DNA of 64,000 nucleotides from contig NZ_CP034835.1 of assembly GCF_004014715.1 (NCBI RefSeq), positions 3,720,001-3,784,000 of the forward strand. Reading direction: 5' to 3'. The notes beneath the pieces are model-generated. The model saw nothing but the letters and a program-made list of their open reading frames with translations, had not been told where the DNA came from and searched no databases. A program made the translations under genes and the position numbers. Source of the DNA: Pseudoalteromonas sp. R3 (GTDB taxonomy: Bacteria > Pseudomonadota > Gammaproteobacteria > Enterobacterales > Alteromonadaceae). Below, in pieces: positions 53,260 through 63,732 of the stretch; the stretch's first letter is position 1, and each line of letters starts with the position of its first letter.

Positions 53260-54228
53260 TTAAAGTAGAGGTTTGATTGGCCAAGTTTCCACAACCCCAT
53301 CATTTGTTTCACTGATGACTATTTGCCTGGACTCATCCATCGCGATGCTTAATACTGATGCGCGATCTCGGCCATCGACTTTATTCGCCATAAACTTTGC
53401 TATTAAATCCCCATCTGCAACGCGCCAGATCTGCACTTTTTGATTTGGCGAGGCAGTGAGTAACCACTGATCATTGTTAATAAATGCCGACTGATTAAAC
53501 TCTATGAAGTTACTATATGTAGACAAGGAGGAACTTAGCTCTTGTGATTTTAAATCAATAAATTGACGAGCATTCACAGAGTCCAGTACGAACGCCATCG
53601 TCGCATCTGCGTTAAGAGAAACATGGTTGACTCTGGTTGAAAATTTATAAGACTGCAATTCTTTGCCTGTTTGTACATCCCACAATTTAACGAATTTATC
53701 GCTGGAACCTGTCATCGCAGTGCGCCCGTCGGCTGACAGCGCCACGGTGTTTACATCTAAGTCGTGTAATGTGTGTTGTGCTCTACGATTACTTCTGACA
53801 TGTATTACTTCCGTTATGCCGCTTCTGTAACCTAACAGTAGCGTTTCACCGTCGCTGGATATCGCTATATCTCTGATAATATTTTCACCGCTAGTCCACG
53901 CGCCTAACAGCTTACCCGACTTGGCAGAAAACAGGCTAACAGACAGCCTGTTGGATATGTAAAATACACTGGCGTTGTCAGCGATACCGGTCAACTCAAT
54001 ATTACCTTCCGCGATACAGGGAAATACTTTTTTGTCTGAGATGTTACTCCATAAGCAAACTTCATCTTGCCTTGCAATGACAGACAAAGCACCATTTTGA
54101 GATAGGTCTGACGATTGTACCAACCCTGAGCCATGTTTCTTTTGGGCACTTGCGGGTGTTTCAAAATGAGAGTCAAACAAGCAGCCCGTCAATAGTAATG
54201 ACAAGGCCGTAGCGGATATTTTTTTCAT
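53260..54228 (-). CDS. WD40-repeat lipoprotein
   Basis: 322 residues from ATG 54228 (AAAGGAT upstream), with lipoprotein signal MKKISATALSLLLTGC. The rest is a single WD40 beta-propeller: units such as IRDIAISSDGETLLLGYRSG, VNTVALSADGRTAMTGSSDK (followed by FVKLWD) and WLLTASPNQKVQIWR. Exported WD40 lipoproteins of this kind are known in Vibrio, Shewanella and Pseudoalteromonas with no assigned function. It is likely anchored in the outer membrane and binds protein partners. The next gene on this strand upstream is the HI0933-family flavoprotein, more than 190 bases away. Confidence 0.85.
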   Translation of the reverse strand: MKKISATALSLLLTGCLFDSHFETPASAQKKHGSGLVQSSDLSQNGALSVIARQDEVCLWSNISDKKVFPCIAEGNIELTGIADNASVFYISNRLSVSLFSAKSGKLLGAWTSGENIIRDIAISSDGETLLLGYRSGITEVIHVRSNRRAQHTLHDLDVNTVALSADGRTAMTGSSDKFVKLWDVQTGKELQSYKFSTRVNHVSLNADATMAFVLDSVNARQFIDLKSQELSSSLSTYSNFIEFNQSAFINNDQWLLTASPNQKVQIWRVADGDLIAKFMANKVDGRDRASVLSIAMDESRQIVISETNDGVVETWPIKPLL

Positions 54229-54420
54229 TTTTATAATCCTTTCGGTATTAGGCACTCAAGCTAATACTCTTTTTCCGTATACACGTTCACTGCCAAAGTT
54301 GTTACCCTCAGCATATTCCAGCAACTTACCTGATTGTAATGGCATAGTTAAATGGGTCACCTAACCAGAAGATTAGATGACGCATCTTAGCAGTATACAA
54401 ACTTTATTATTACACTCCAC

Positions 54421-55607
54421 CTAACACGCCTGTCCGCATGCCCAGCCGCAGCTCCAGGCGTATTGGAAGTTGTAGCCGCCGAGCCAGCCGGTGACGTCGG
54501 TGACTTCGCCGATAAAGTACAGGCCCGGGGCTTTTTTGGCTTCGAAGGTTTTGGAGCTGAGTTCGTCGGTGTCGACGCCGCCCAGGGTGACTTCGGCGGT
54601 GCGGTAACCCTCTGTGCCATTGGGTTTAATGTGCCAGTGGTGTAGGGCGTGGGCCAGCGTGTCGATTTCGCTGTGACTGAGCTGGTTGGCATTTTTTTCC
54701 GGTACGGTTTGCTCGTTGATTAATACCTCAACAAAGCGTTTAGGTAATATTGTACTAAGCAGGTTTTTCAGAGATTTATTACCCTGCTCCTGGCGCCAGT
54801 CGTGCAACTGAGCATGCATATCCGTCTCTGGCAGCAGGTTAACAATCACACCCTGTCCGGCGCGCCAGAAGGAGGAGATCTGCAAAATCGCGGGCCAGAC
54901 AGGCCACGGTGGGTAAACAGCAGGTTCTCTTTGAAGCGGGTGCCATCTTCGCTTTGTGCAGTGCAGGGTAAGCTTACACCCGCCAGGCCATCAAAGCGGG
55001 CTTTATCGTGGTCGTGCAAAGTAAAGGGCACCAGCGCTGCCATAGTCGGCAGTACTTTCAGGCCAAACTGCTCGGCAATTTTATAGCCAATGGGGGTGGC
55101 GCCCAGTTTGGGCATAGTGAGGCCTCCTGCGGCCACCACCAGAGATTCACAACTAAACACCTGCTCAGAGGTGGTGACGATATATCCGCCGGCTTCGGTG
55201 CGTTCAACTTTAATGACTTCGTTACGCAGAAATACCTCAACCCCGGCCCAGTCGCATTCGGTTAACAGAATGTCGACGATATCCTGAGCGCTGTTATCAC
55301 AAAACAGCTGACCCAGGGTTTTATGGTGATAAGCCAGCCCGTGGCGGTCCACCAGCTCAATAAAGTCGTGCTGGGTGTAACGGCTCAGGCAGGACTTCAC
55401 AAAATGGGGATTGGCGCATAAATAGTTCTGTGGCGTAGCACCTTCATTGGTAAAATTGCAACGACCACCACCACTAATGAGTATTTTTCGACCAGCTTTT
55501 TTACCCATATCGACCACCGCGACACTGCGCCCCCGATACCCAGCCTGTGCCGCGCACATCAGGCCAGCCGCGCCCGCGCCGATGATCACCACATCAAAGT
55601 TCAACAT
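54421..55607 (-). pseudogene. HI0933/YhiN-family FAD-dependent oxidoreductase, split by a 1-base deletion
   Basis: Flavoprotein of the aminoacetone oxidase/HI0933-like family. The first 253 codons hold the FAD motif VVIIGAGAAGLMCAAQAG, the second family motif KKAGRKILISGGGRCNFTN and LVVAAGGLTMPKLGATPIG, then break at GLSGPRFC. The rest runs in another frame: QISSFWRAGQGVIVNLL to the FAD-closing GLYFIGEVTDVTGWLGGYNF and YAWSCG. One more base at 54890-54892 restores a 395-residue protein reading GLSGPAILQISSF, as in relatives. Probably a sequencing error. The in vivo role of the family is poorly known. Confidence 0.9.
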
Positions 55608-55978
55608 TGTATATTGTGTCCTGAAAAAGTTATGCGCTTATTGTATCAACTTATGCCCTGGAGGTGGAGTAATGCGATTATTTAGCAAACAAAGGCACAT
55701 AATTTTATCACAACTAGTAATAAAATATTAACCATTTACAATCGTTTACAATACTAACTAATTCATACTTCATACTGTAACAAATAATAATTATGCAATA
55801 AAAACAAAGAATTATTGTCATAATTGAACTATTTAGCCATCCGCTTATAACAAAAACAATAGTGTAAATAACAAAACAGCACTTTAAATAGTTTAACCAG
55901 TTCTTTACCTTCGATAACCATCTGCTTGCACACGCAAACAGAACAACAACAACAAGTAAGAAACTAGGAATCATAATA
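55608..55978. other. AT-rich upstream region of the second subtilisin
   Basis: About 370 AT-rich bases between divergent genes. It should hold the protease promoter. A hydrophobic minus-strand frame at 55714-56091 overlaps the protease start and is not credible. Confidence 0.6.
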
Positions 55979-58084
55979 ATGACAACACGCAACTTAAAAA
56001 TCGGCGCTGTCGCGCTAGCGATGTCAGGCATGTTCGCCGCTTCTAATGCAATGGCTAACAACGTTGAAGCATTCAATAATAACGCAAACATTGCTCAACT
56101 GAGCCAGAAAATGCAAAGCCAGAACACTGCCGGTACCCAGTTCATCATTAAATATAAAGATAACAGCAATCAGCTTATGTCTATTTCTGGTGCCGACATG
56201 TCACCAGCTATGATGAACTCGCGTGCACAAAGTTTCGTGAAGAACTTCAAAAGCAAGAAAAAATCTTCACTGAAAACTAAGTACGTTCGCAAGATGGCGC
56301 TAAGCAACCACCACGTTATGCGTGTTGATCAAAAGCTGAGTGCAGCTGAAGCACAAAGCCTGATGATGGAAATGTCTGCTACTGGCAACATTGAGTACAT
56401 TGAAATTGACCAAATGTTACAGCCTTTCGCGACGCCTAACGATCCGCGTTATTCTGATCAGTGGCATTACTTTGAAGCAGCTGGCGGTATCAACGCACCA
56501 GCAGCATGGGACAAAGCTACGGGTAACGGCGTAGTTGTTGCTGTTCTTGATACTGGTTACCGTCCACACGCTGACCTGAACGCAAACATTCTACCAGGTT
56601 ACGACATGATCTCTGATCTGTCTGTTGCCAACGATGGCGGCGGTCGTGACAGCGACGCACGTGACCCGGGTGATGCGGTATCCGCAAACGAGTGTGGTTA
56701 CACGCACAGCGCACGCAGCTCAAGCTGGCACGGTACACACGTAGCAGGTACGGTTGCTGCAGTTTCTAACAACGGTGAAGGTGTTGCCGGTGTTGCTTAC
56801 GACGCAAAAGTTGTACCTGTACGTGTACTTGGTAAGTGTGGTGGTCTGACTTCAGATATCGCTGACGCTATCATCTGGGCTTCAGGTGGTTCAGTATCAG
56901 GTGTGCCTGCTAACTCTAATCCAGCTGACGTTATTAATATGAGCTTAGGTGGCAGTGGTGCATGTAGCTCTACGACTCAAAACGCGATCAACACAGCGCG
57001 TGCTAACGGTACAACCATTGTTATTGCAGCTGGTAACGACAACGATAACTCTGCAAACTACAACCCAGGTAACTGTTCAGGCATCATCAACGTTGCGTCT
57101 GTAGGCCGTAACGGTGGTCGTGCTTACTACTCTAACTACGGTTCAAACATCGACGTTGCAGCACCAGGTGGTGCGCAAAGCTTTGCGAATGACCCAGAAG
57201 GTATTCTGTCTACTTATAATTCAGGCAGCAACACACCTTCAAGCGACAGCTATTCATACTCACAAGGTACGTCAATGGCGGCACCTCACGTTGCAGGTGT
57301 AGCGGCACTTATCAAGCAAGCGAAACCTTCTGCAACGCCTGATGAAGTAGAGAGCATCCTGAAGAGCACGACACGTAGCTTCCCTGCAACATGTACTAGC
57401 TGTGGTACAGGTATCATTGATGCATCAGCAGCCGTAGATGCAGCACTGGGCGGCACTGGCGGTAACGAGCTGGAAGATGGCGTAGCTAAGACTAGCCTTT
57501 CTGGCGGCACGGGCAGCGAAACTTTCTACACCTTTGAGGTAGGCAGTGGCGTAAGCAAAGTAACCTTCACTATGAGTGGTGGTACTGGTGATGCTGACCT
57601 GTACGTACGCGCAAATGCTAAGCCGACTCAGTCAGCTTACGACTGTCGTCCATACGAAGGTGGTAACAACGAAGTATGTACAATTGATAACCCGTCGACT
57701 GGTACTTACCACGTTATGATGCGCGGTTACTCTGCATACAGCGGTGTTAGCCTGAAAGCTGAAACTGCTGGCGGTTCAACGGGCCCGGTTGAGTTAACTG
57801 AGTCTAACCTGTCTGCAAGTACTGGCAACTGGATCCAGAAATCACTAAACGTACCTGCGGGTATGAGCAGCCTGACAGTAACTATCTCTGGTGGTACTGG
57901 CGACGCTGACCTGTTCGTTAAGCAAGGTAGTGCACCTACCAGCTCTAGCTACGATTGCCGTCCTTATAAAGGTGGTAATGCAGAGACTTGTACTTTCACT
58001 AACCCACAAGCAGGTACCTGGTACTTCGGTCTTAACGCTTACAGAACTTTCTCTGGCGTAACATTAAACGCAAAAGCACAATAA
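55979..58084 (+). CDS. Secreted subtilisin-like protease with two PPC domains
   Basis: S8 serine protease of 701 residues; ATG 55979 behind AGGAAT. Signal peptide ends near ASNAMANNVE. An inhibitor-type propeptide runs to about 150 (ATGNIEYIEIDQMLQPF). The triad motifs are DTGYRPHADL, HGTHVAGTVAA and GTSMAAPHVAGVAA; oxyanion Asn in IAAGNDND. Two C-terminal PPC (pre-peptidase C) domains of ~95 residues follow, each with SGGTGDADL(Y/F)V and YDCRPY(E/K)GGN; these are normally removed during maturation. Domain order matches extracellular marine proteases of Pseudoalteromonas/Alteromonas. Codons look strongly optimised, fitting high expression. A terminator follows. Confidence 0.95.
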   Translation: MTTRNLKIGAVALAMSGMFAASNAMANNVEAFNNNANIAQLSQKMQSQNTAGTQFIIKYKDNSNQLMSISGADMSPAMMNSRAQSFVKNFKSKKKSSLKTKYVRKMALSNHHVMRVDQKLSAAEAQSLMMEMSATGNIEYIEIDQMLQPFATPNDPRYSDQWHYFEAAGGINAPAAWDKATGNGVVVAVLDTGYRPHADLNANILPGYDMISDLSVANDGGGRDSDARDPGDAVSANECGYTHSARSSSWHGTHVAGTVAAVSNNGEGVAGVAYDAKVVPVRVLGKCGGLTSDIADAIIWASGGSVSGVPANSNPADVINMSLGGSGACSSTTQNAINTARANGTTIVIAAGNDNDNSANYNPGNCSGIINVASVGRNGGRAYYSNYGSNIDVAAPGGAQSFANDPEGILSTYNSGSNTPSSDSYSYSQGTSMAAPHVAGVAALIKQAKPSATPDEVESILKSTTRSFPATCTSCGTGIIDASAAVDAALGGTGGNELEDGVAKTSLSGGTGSETFYTFEVGSGVSKVTFTMSGGTGDADLYVRANAKPTQSAYDCRPYEGGNNEVCTIDNPSTGTYHVMMRGYSAYSGVSLKAETAGGSTGPVELTESNLSASTGNWIQKSLNVPAGMSSLTVTISGGTGDADLFVKQGSAPTSSSYDCRPYKGGNAETCTFTNPQAGTWYFGLNAYRTFSGVTLNAKAQ

Positions 58085-58108
58085 GCACTTTCCCCAGGCT
58101 TTTTAATG

Positions 58109-58139
58109 AGGGCTAAACCTTAGGGTTTGGCCCTTTTTT
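58109..58139 (+). terminator. Terminator of the second subtilisin gene
   Basis: AGGGCTAAACC-TTA-GGGTTTGGCCCT hairpin with one G-T pair, then TTTTTT, 25 bases after the stop. Confidence 0.92.
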
Positions 58140-58187
58140 ATTGGAAATTGTTAAAGCGCCCGCTATGTCGCTTGATGTGCTTATCCA

Positions 58188-58324
58188 GTCATTTCGGGCT
58201 CGACATGGGATCTAGTTGCCGGCCGCTGCATAAAGTGGAGCACTCAGGAGTAAAACGCCTCCCGTTTCCATCTGTGGTAGGTGTGTTGTATTTGGATGGT
58301 TCCCGGCTCGGGGGCCGGGATGAC
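58188..58324. repeat. REPIN-like element, copy B
   Basis: Left end a diverged palindrome (GTCATTTCGGGCTCGACATG then GGATCT), right end an inverted perfect one (GTTCCCGGCTCGGGGGCCGG, GATGAC). About 137 bases. The inner sequence CTGTGGTAGGTGTGTTGTAT is shared with copy C; the right 35 bases are identical to copy A. Confidence 0.8.
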
Positions 58325-58406
58325 AGGGTTTTGAGTGCGGAATAATTGAATACATCATGCACTCCGTCATCTAAAAGCCAGCTCCGTTGTCCTATGCCCC
58401 CTCCCA

Positions 58407-58545
58407 GTCATCCCGTGCTCGACACGGGATCTACTCACTGGCGACTGCGTAAGATGGCGTTACTCAGATGCTAAACACCTCTCGTTACTCTCTGTGGTAG
58501 GTGTGTTGTATTTGCAATTGTTCCCAGCTCAGGGATCGGGATGAC
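58407..58545. repeat. REPIN-like element, copy C
   Basis: Left end GTCATCCCGTGCTCGACACG then GGATCT (clean palindrome), right end diverged inverted copy (TTCCCAGCTCAGGGATCGGG, ATGAC). About 139 bases, same layout and inner motif as copy B. Confidence 0.8.
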
Positions 58546-58869
58546 GGGCTTTACAGGGCTGAGAGATGAATTTATGAATGGCTAGTTCTGCGGTCTATCA
58601 AAGCACATGGAGAAGTGATGTGCAGAGCCATATATTGGAGGTTGTGAATAACGTAATTGCTCAGCCTGAGCACTTAATTCGCGTGATATAACAATGCACT
58701 TCTAAATGAGTATTTATCGTCTAACTGGGCAAGAAAGTACAAAGGAAAGTCGATGCATGTATTTTGGGGGATATTCGAGAGTCATTCAAACTACGGAATG
58801 ACTCAACGATAACGTGGCTATTCAGCGCTTGGAATATAGGAGAAAAGGTAACATGCGCTGCTACTCCAC

Positions 58870-59853
58870 TTACATTTGTTCAAACAAGCTGTCTGTGCTC
58901 AAGCCCTCATGTTGTAAGATGTCTTTTAGACGACGCAGTGCTTCAACCTGAATTTGGCGAACACGTTCACGGGTTAGTCCGATCTCGCGACCCACATCTT
59001 CCAAAGTCGATGGTTCATACCCTAACAGACCAAAACGACGTGCAAGCACTTCTCTTTGTTTCGGGTTCAATTCACCCAGCCAGTCAACGATATGGCGGTT
59101 AATGTCTTTGTTCTGAACTTCGCTTTCCGGCTCGTAACCACGCTCGTCAGCAATAATGTCTAATAACGCTTTGTCATTATCCCCGCCGATAGGCGTGTCT
59201 ACGGACGTAATTTTCTCGTTCAGACGCAACATCTTACTGACATCTTCAACCGGTCTGTCGAGTGACTCTGCGATTTCCTCCGCAGTCGGTTCATGATCCA
59301 GCTTTTGAGTCAGTTCACGTGCTGTACGGAGGTACACATTGAGCTCTTTGACCACATGGATAGGTAAGCGAATGGTGCGAGTCTGGTTCATAATGGCCCG
59401 CTCAATGGTCTGACGGATCCACCAGGTCGCATAGGTAGAAAAGCGAAAACCTCGTTCCGGATCGAACTTCTCAACGGCTCGGATCAGGCCTAAGTTTCCT
59501 TCTTCAATCAGGTCAAGTAACGCCAGTCCCCGATTGTTGTAACGCCGCGCAATTTTTACTACCAGTCGCAGGTTACTTTCGATCATACGTTTACGAGACG
59601 CCTCACAGCCTTTCAACGCCTTACGCGCGAAGTACACTTCTTCTTCAGCACTCAGCAGCGGCGAAAAGCCAATCTCTCCCAAATACAATTGGGTTGCATC
59701 TAAATTCTTAACGCTGTCGTCCTTGGCGAAAAGTTCTTCATCATTTTCGATATCTTCAAGCAGCTCCGTTTTGGGCTCCTCGACTGAAACATCTTCAAAC
59801 TTCTCGTCCAATTCTGGATTTACTTTACTATTCAATTTTGCTGTTTGAGCCAT
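58870..59853 (-). CDS. rpoS: RNA polymerase sigma factor RpoS
   Basis: Stationary-phase/general stress sigma factor, 327 residues from ATG 59853. This start has GGGGGA five bases upstream and gives [20 protein letters not shown]; a longer frame to 59892 adds an unlikely 13 residues. Conserved regions: 1.2 [20 protein letters not shown], 2 [20 protein letters not shown] and [15 protein letters not shown], 3 and 4.2 [20 protein letters not shown]. It follows nlpD, whose coding region normally contains the main rpoS promoter. Confidence 0.97.
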   Translation of the reverse strand: MAQTAKLNSKVNPELDEKFEDVSVEEPKTELLEDIENDEELFAKDDSVKNLDATQLYLGEIGFSPLLSAEEEVYFARKALKGCEASRKRMIESNLRLVVKIARRYNNRGLALLDLIEEGNLGLIRAVEKFDPERGFRFSTYATWWIRQTIERAIMNQTRTIRLPIHVVKELNVYLRTARELTQKLDHEPTAEEIAESLDRPVEDVSKMLRLNEKITSVDTPIGGDNDKALLDIIADERGYEPESEVQNKDINRHIVDWLGELNPKQREVLARRFGLLGYEPSTLEDVGREIGLTRERVRQIQVEALRRLKDILQHEGLSTDSLFEQM

Positions 59854-59904
59854 AAGCATCCCCCAAGCGAATAAGTGACAGTTTTCCATCATTACGTCGA
59901 TAGG

Positions 59905-60732
59905 CTAATTTTTAGGCAAGAACCTACCGGGATTTACGGCTTGTCCGCGGTAACGGATCTCAAACCGCAACGCAACAGATGATGCGTCTGTATCTCCCAT
60001 TTCGGCAATTTTTTGCCCAGCTTTAACTTGCTGCTGCTCTCTTACTAGCAATTTGGAATTGTGGGCGTACGCGCTAAGATAATCATCTGTGTGTTTAAGT
60101 ATGATTAAATTACCGTATCCCCGTAACGCACTCCCTGCATATACAACAACACCATTTGCCGCAGCCTTAACAGATGTTCCCTTTTTATTTGAAATCTGAA
60201 TTCCCTTATAGCCGTTTTCTTTGACAGAAAAGCGTCGGGTCACCTTACCAACTGCGGGCCAGCGCCATCGTACCTTATTATTTGACAACTGTTTGGTATG
60301 ACTGGATTTTTCGCTGGCTTGCTTTTGAACATACTCTCGTTGCTTGGGACGATCAAGCTCTTTTTTCGGTGAAATGTTATTTTTTTGTTTTTTATCGGTT
60401 AAATTTACGGTTTTTGCTGATTGCTTTTTAGACGTTTTATTCGTCTTTTTTGGATAGTCTAAGGAGATGATCTGACCAGGGAAAATCGTGTAGGGAGGCT
60501 TAATTTTATTGATTTTGGCAACAGTTCTAACATCCTTATTTGCACTAAAAGCAATAGCAAACAAAGTGTCACCTTTTTTAACCTTATATTGATTATTTTT
60601 TATTTGAATTTTTTGTTTATAGCTGGTCTTACCTTTGGAGAGATTAACAACCGGAGCGGGGGAATGTGGCGTAGTACATGCGGCCAGAAAATAGCACAAC
60701 AGCAAAAGAGTATTGATGCGCGTCCGATTCAT
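59905..60732 (-). CDS. nlpD: NlpD, LysM/LytM-domain activator of cell-wall amidase
   Basis: Outer-membrane lipoprotein that activates the amidase AmiC at division. 275 residues: signal with lipobox LAAC (Cys19), LysM domain (YKVKKGDTLFAIAFSANKDV), a long Lys/Ser/Asn-rich basic linker, and a C-terminal LytM domain. The LytM domain lacks the catalytic HxH (LRFEIRYRG in its place) as expected for this non-enzymatic activator. Placed between pcm and rpoS in the conserved order. AAGG precedes the ATG. Confidence 0.94.
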   Translation of the reverse strand: MNRTRINTLLLLCYFLAACTTPHSPAPVVNLSKGKTSYKQKIQIKNNQYKVKKGDTLFAIAFSANKDVRTVAKINKIKPPYTIFPGQIISLDYPKKTNKTSKKQSAKTVNLTDKKQKNNISPKKELDRPKQREYVQKQASEKSSHTKQLSNNKVRWRWPAVGKVTRRFSVKENGYKGIQISNKKGTSVKAAANGVVVYAGSALRGYGNLIILKHTDDYLSAYAHNSKLLVREQQQVKAGQKIAEMGDTDASSVALRFEIRYRGQAVNPGRFLPKN

Positions 60733-60812
60733 GCCTTGATTACTTTCCGCTTGTTAATTCGACCATCCACTTTAGCATACTCAACTGGATTTTCTCGCTT
60801 TTTTTGTCAAGT

Positions 60813-61451
60813 CTAGCTCAGTGCGCCCGGAATTAAAGGAACGAAACGTACCTCTGCCAGTTTATTTTCAATGAATTGCTGACCTTGTCTTTGGTACATA
60901 GTAAGAACCTGATGTTGCTCACCAACAGGGATCACCATCACCCCACCATCGCACAGTTGCTCAAGCAGCGCCTGAGGTACTTGCGCCGCTGCTGCGGTGA
61001 CTATGATGCCCTCATAGGGCCCTTTCGAAGCCCAGCCCTGCCAGCCATCACCATGCTTCATTGCCACATTATACAGATCCAGCATATGTAAGCGGCGCTT
61101 TGCCTGCCATTGTAGTGCTTTGATCCGCTCAATGCTGTACACCTCGTCAAACAGCTGAGCCAGCACGGCCGTCTGATATCCAGAGCCAGTGCCAACCTCC
61201 AGCACTTTTTTAGCAACTCCCGCCTGGCGCAACAGCTCGGTCATTCGCGCAACGACCAAAGGCTGAGAAATCGTTTGCCCTTGCCCAATCGGCAGCGCCG
61301 TATTTTCATATGACTTATGCTGCAACACAGTGTCAACAAACAAATGTCGGGGTGTGATCTCCAGGCAATTCAGCACCTCAGGGTCGTTAATACCATGGCG
61401 CGCCAGTGTTGCAACCAATGCCTCTGCGCTGCGTTTATAGTTTTTGAGCAA
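60813..61451 (-). CDS. pcm: Protein-L-isoaspartate O-methyltransferase
   Basis: Repairs isoaspartyl damage in proteins using S-adenosylmethionine. The 212 residues include the family sequence LPIGQGQTISQPLVVARMTE, SAM motif I VLEVGTGSGYQTAVLA and GGVMVIPVG. The start seems to be TTG at 61451, preceded by AGGAG at eight bases; no better ATG exists. It follows surE by five bases. Confidence 0.96.
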   Translation of the reverse strand: MLKNYKRSAEALVATLARHGINDPEVLNCLEITPRHLFVDTVLQHKSYENTALPIGQGQTISQPLVVARMTELLRQAGVAKKVLEVGTGSGYQTAVLAQLFDEVYSIERIKALQWQAKRRLHMLDLYNVAMKHGDGWQGWASKGPYEGIIVTAAAAQVPQALLEQLCDGGVMVIPVGEQHQVLTMYQRQGQQFIENKLAEVRFVPLIPGALS

Positions 61452-61456
61452 CGTAC

Positions 61457-62206
61457 TTACTCCTGAGCAGCAATCCAGCTTGACAGCGAATCCAGGCTTT
61501 CATGTGCTGTCATATCAACTTTAAGTGGTGTTATGGCTGCATAACCTTGTTTAACTGCATAAAAATCGGTGCCTTCTCCGGCATCCAACTCCTGACCCAG
61601 TGACCCATACCAATAAACGTCTCTGTTCCAGGGATCCAGCTGCCGAGTCATCGTTTCGGCTTTATGCCTGGCCCCTAAGCGAGTCACCAGCATGCCTTTT
61701 AGGTCGGACAGGGGAATGTCTGGCACATTGATATTGATGATCTGATCTTTGGGTAGCGGATGGCTTTTTAGTGCTTTGATAAGTTTAACTGTAACAGCCG
61801 CCGCAGTTTCATAGTGTGCTTCACGTTTTGAGCAAAGTGATACAGCAATGGCAGGTAAGCCAAGATGACGCCCCTCGGTGGCGGCGGCAACGGTGCCCGA
61901 ATAAAGCGTATCGTCGCCCAGGTTGGCGCCGTTATTGATACCAGCCACTACCAGATCCGGCGCTTCATCGAGCAGCTGATTCACCCCCAGATGCACACAG
62001 TCGGTGGGTGTTCCGTTGACACTCACAAAGCCATTATCCAGTGTTGTTGCCCGCAATGGGTTTATCAGTGTCAGAGAATTACTTGCACCACTGCAATTGC
62101 GGTCGGGCGCAATGACCACAACCTCTGCGATTTCGCACAAAGCTTTGTAGAGTACTTCAATGCCTTTTGCATGTACCCCATCGTCGTTACTGAGCAGTAT
62201 CTTCAT
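61457..62206 (-). CDS. surE: SurE, 5'/3'-nucleotidase
   Basis: Survival-protein family phosphatase acting on nucleoside monophosphates and exopolyphosphate. I use ATG 62206 (AAGGAAA upstream), giving 249 residues that begin [19 protein letters not shown] with the metal-binding DD pair. Other landmarks are [14 protein letters not shown] and [20 protein letters not shown]. The start overlaps the last 20 bases of truD. An upstream in-frame extension to 62308 is only a shadow of truD. Confidence 0.96.
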   Translation of the reverse strand: MKILLSNDDGVHAKGIEVLYKALCEIAEVVVIAPDRNCSGASNSLTLINPLRATTLDNGFVSVNGTPTDCVHLGVNQLLDEAPDLVVAGINNGANLGDDTLYSGTVAAATEGRHLGLPAIAVSLCSKREAHYETAAAVTVKLIKALKSHPLPKDQIININVPDIPLSDLKGMLVTRLGARHKAETMTRQLDPWNRDVYWYGSLGQELDAGEGTDFYAVKQGYAAITPLKVDMTAHESLDSLSSWIAAQE

Positions 62207-63251
62207 CTTGGTTGTTTCCTTTTTTATCGTAGTTGCGATGGCTGACATCTTCATGATGCACCAGCTCACGCAGTATCGCGGTGGCATAACACCCTTTAGG
62301 TAAATCAAAACTAAGCTGAATTGTTGTTGCCTCCAGGGACTTTACCAGCAGATTTCCGGGTATCACCCGAAGTGCCCTGCGCTCGTTTTTAAGCCCTAAG
62401 GAGCCTAGTCCCTGCCACCAGTCGGCAAAGGGTTTGAGCCACTCTACCTCTAGTGCGGTAAGGCCTTTTTCGCCTTTACCCAGCAAAGGAGCAGACAACA
62501 CGATATCCTCTTCAAGCAGCCGAACTATCAGCTCATCACTGATGTCTTCTTCAAAAAACGCGTTGCTGCCACTGAGCATAAACACTTCACGATGCCAGGT
62601 TTTTGCCAGGCCATGCTCAGCAACCCGCCGAGAGACCAGCTGATTAAAAATATGTGAGCGCGCCGCAGAGATCACCAGACCTCGTAATTTTTTATCACGG
62701 ATCCGCTCTCCTTCAAACAGTCTTTGCGCCATTTCCAGGTTATACCCATCATGACCAAAGCGTTGCTCACCAAAATAGTTGGGCACGCCCTGACGCACCG
62801 CGTTAACGCGTGACAACAGATCCAGTGGTTCACTGACATTACGTAGCGTGATGGTAAAACGATTACCTTTGTGACATCCGGTGCGTAACTTTCGGTTATG
62901 ACGAACTTGCTTAAGCACAAACAGACTGTCACAGTTGAGCTTACTGAAATCCAGTGACTGCTTGATTGGCACCGGTACGCTAAACCACTGAGTACAGACA
63001 CCATGGCGATCTTTGAGTCCACCGTAGCTGACATCTCTTGGCGCGACACCGGCAAATTCAGCCAGTTTGCGAGCAATAAAGGCGGTGTTCTCACCTTTTT
63101 TAACTATCTGCAGGCAAACATGCTCCCCTTCCCCGGTAAATTCAATGTCGAGGATTTCATCAACCATAAAGTCTTCAGGCTGAGATTTAAATTCAGCACG
63201 CGCTTGTGGTTTACCATACAAGTAATTGAGCTCAGATACACAGGTTTTCAC
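62187..63251 (-). CDS. truD: tRNA pseudouridine(13) synthase TruD
   Basis: Converts U13 of tRNA-Glu to pseudouridine. 354 residues, starting at GTG 63251 one base after the ispF stop. Family features are the catalytic motif [13 protein letters not shown], the insertion domain, and [21 protein letters not shown]-terminal [20 protein letters not shown] matches. Part of the ispD-ispF-truD-surE-pcm chain. Confidence 0.96.
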   Translation of the reverse strand: MKTCVSELNYLYGKPQARAEFKSQPEDFMVDEILDIEFTGEGEHVCLQIVKKGENTAFIARKLAEFAGVAPRDVSYGGLKDRHGVCTQWFSVPVPIKQSLDFSKLNCDSLFVLKQVRHNRKLRTGCHKGNRFTITLRNVSEPLDLLSRVNAVRQGVPNYFGEQRFGHDGYNLEMAQRLFEGERIRDKKLRGLVISAARSHIFNQLVSRRVAEHGLAKTWHREVFMLSGSNAFFEEDISDELIVRLLEEDIVLSAPLLGKGEKGLTALEVEWLKPFADWWQGLGSLGLKNERRALRVIPGNLLVKSLEATTIQLSFDLPKGCYATAILRELVHHEDVSHRNYDKKGNNQDEDTAQ

Positions 63252-63252
63252 A

Positions 63253-63732
63253 CTAAGCCACCTTCGTCAGTAGCACCACAGCATGACTGGAAATGCCTTC
63301 TTTTCTTCCTTCAAAGCCCAACTTTTCAGTGGTCGTTGCTTTGACATTAACCAGGCCAATGTCGGCGTTGCAATCCGCCGCCAGATTAGCGCGCATGGCA
63401 TCGATATGCGGGCGCATTTTTGGTGCCTGGGCCACTATGGTGACATCCAGATTACCGAGCTGATAGCCTAAGTCGCTGACCTGCTCCATGACCCTACGCA
63501 GCAGGATACGGCTGTCGATATTTTCAAATTCAGCCGCTGTATCCGGAAAATGCTTTCCAATATCGCCCAGTGCCAGTGCACCGAGCAAAGCATCACACAC
63601 AGCATGGATAGCAACATCACCGTCGGAGTGTGCAATAAAGCCTTGTGTGTAAGGGATCTTCTCACCACAAATAGTCAGCGGGCCTTCGCCACCAAACTTA
63701 TGAACATCAAACCCGTGACCTATGCGAATCAT
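63253..63732 (-). CDS. ispF: 2-C-methyl-D-erythritol 2,4-cyclodiphosphate synthase
   Basis: Zinc-dependent enzyme of the non-mevalonate isoprenoid pathway. 159 residues with [29 protein letters not shown] and DIGKHFPDT (metal ligands Asp, His, His) and the CMP-binding [11 protein letters not shown]. Its ATG overlaps the ispD stop (ATGA). Confidence 0.98.
   Translation of the reverse strand: MIRIGHGFDVHKFGGEGPLTICGEKIPYTQGFIAHSDGDVAIHAVCDALLGALALGDIGKHFPDTAAEFENIDSRILLRRVMEQVSDLGYQLGNLDVTIVAQAPKMRPHIDAMRANLAADCNADIGLVNVKATTTEKLGFEGRKEGISSHAVVLLTKVA

Larger units (their letters stand above)
58140..58869. other. Repeat-bearing intergenic region before rpoS 3' end
   Basis: Over 700 bases without a gene: REPIN-like copies B (58188-58324) and C (58407-58545), then about 320 bases in which I see no gene or clear structure. 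Confidence 0.7.

Noticed and set aside
53009..53263. 84-codon frame before the WD40 lipoprotein
   Set aside because: No ribosome site, no familiar domain and only a start and stop to support it. Kept as an intergenic note.
55714..56091. 125-codon minus-strand hydrophobic frame
   Set aside because: Overlaps the start of the subtilisin gene and lies in AT-rich promoter DNA; no ribosome site.
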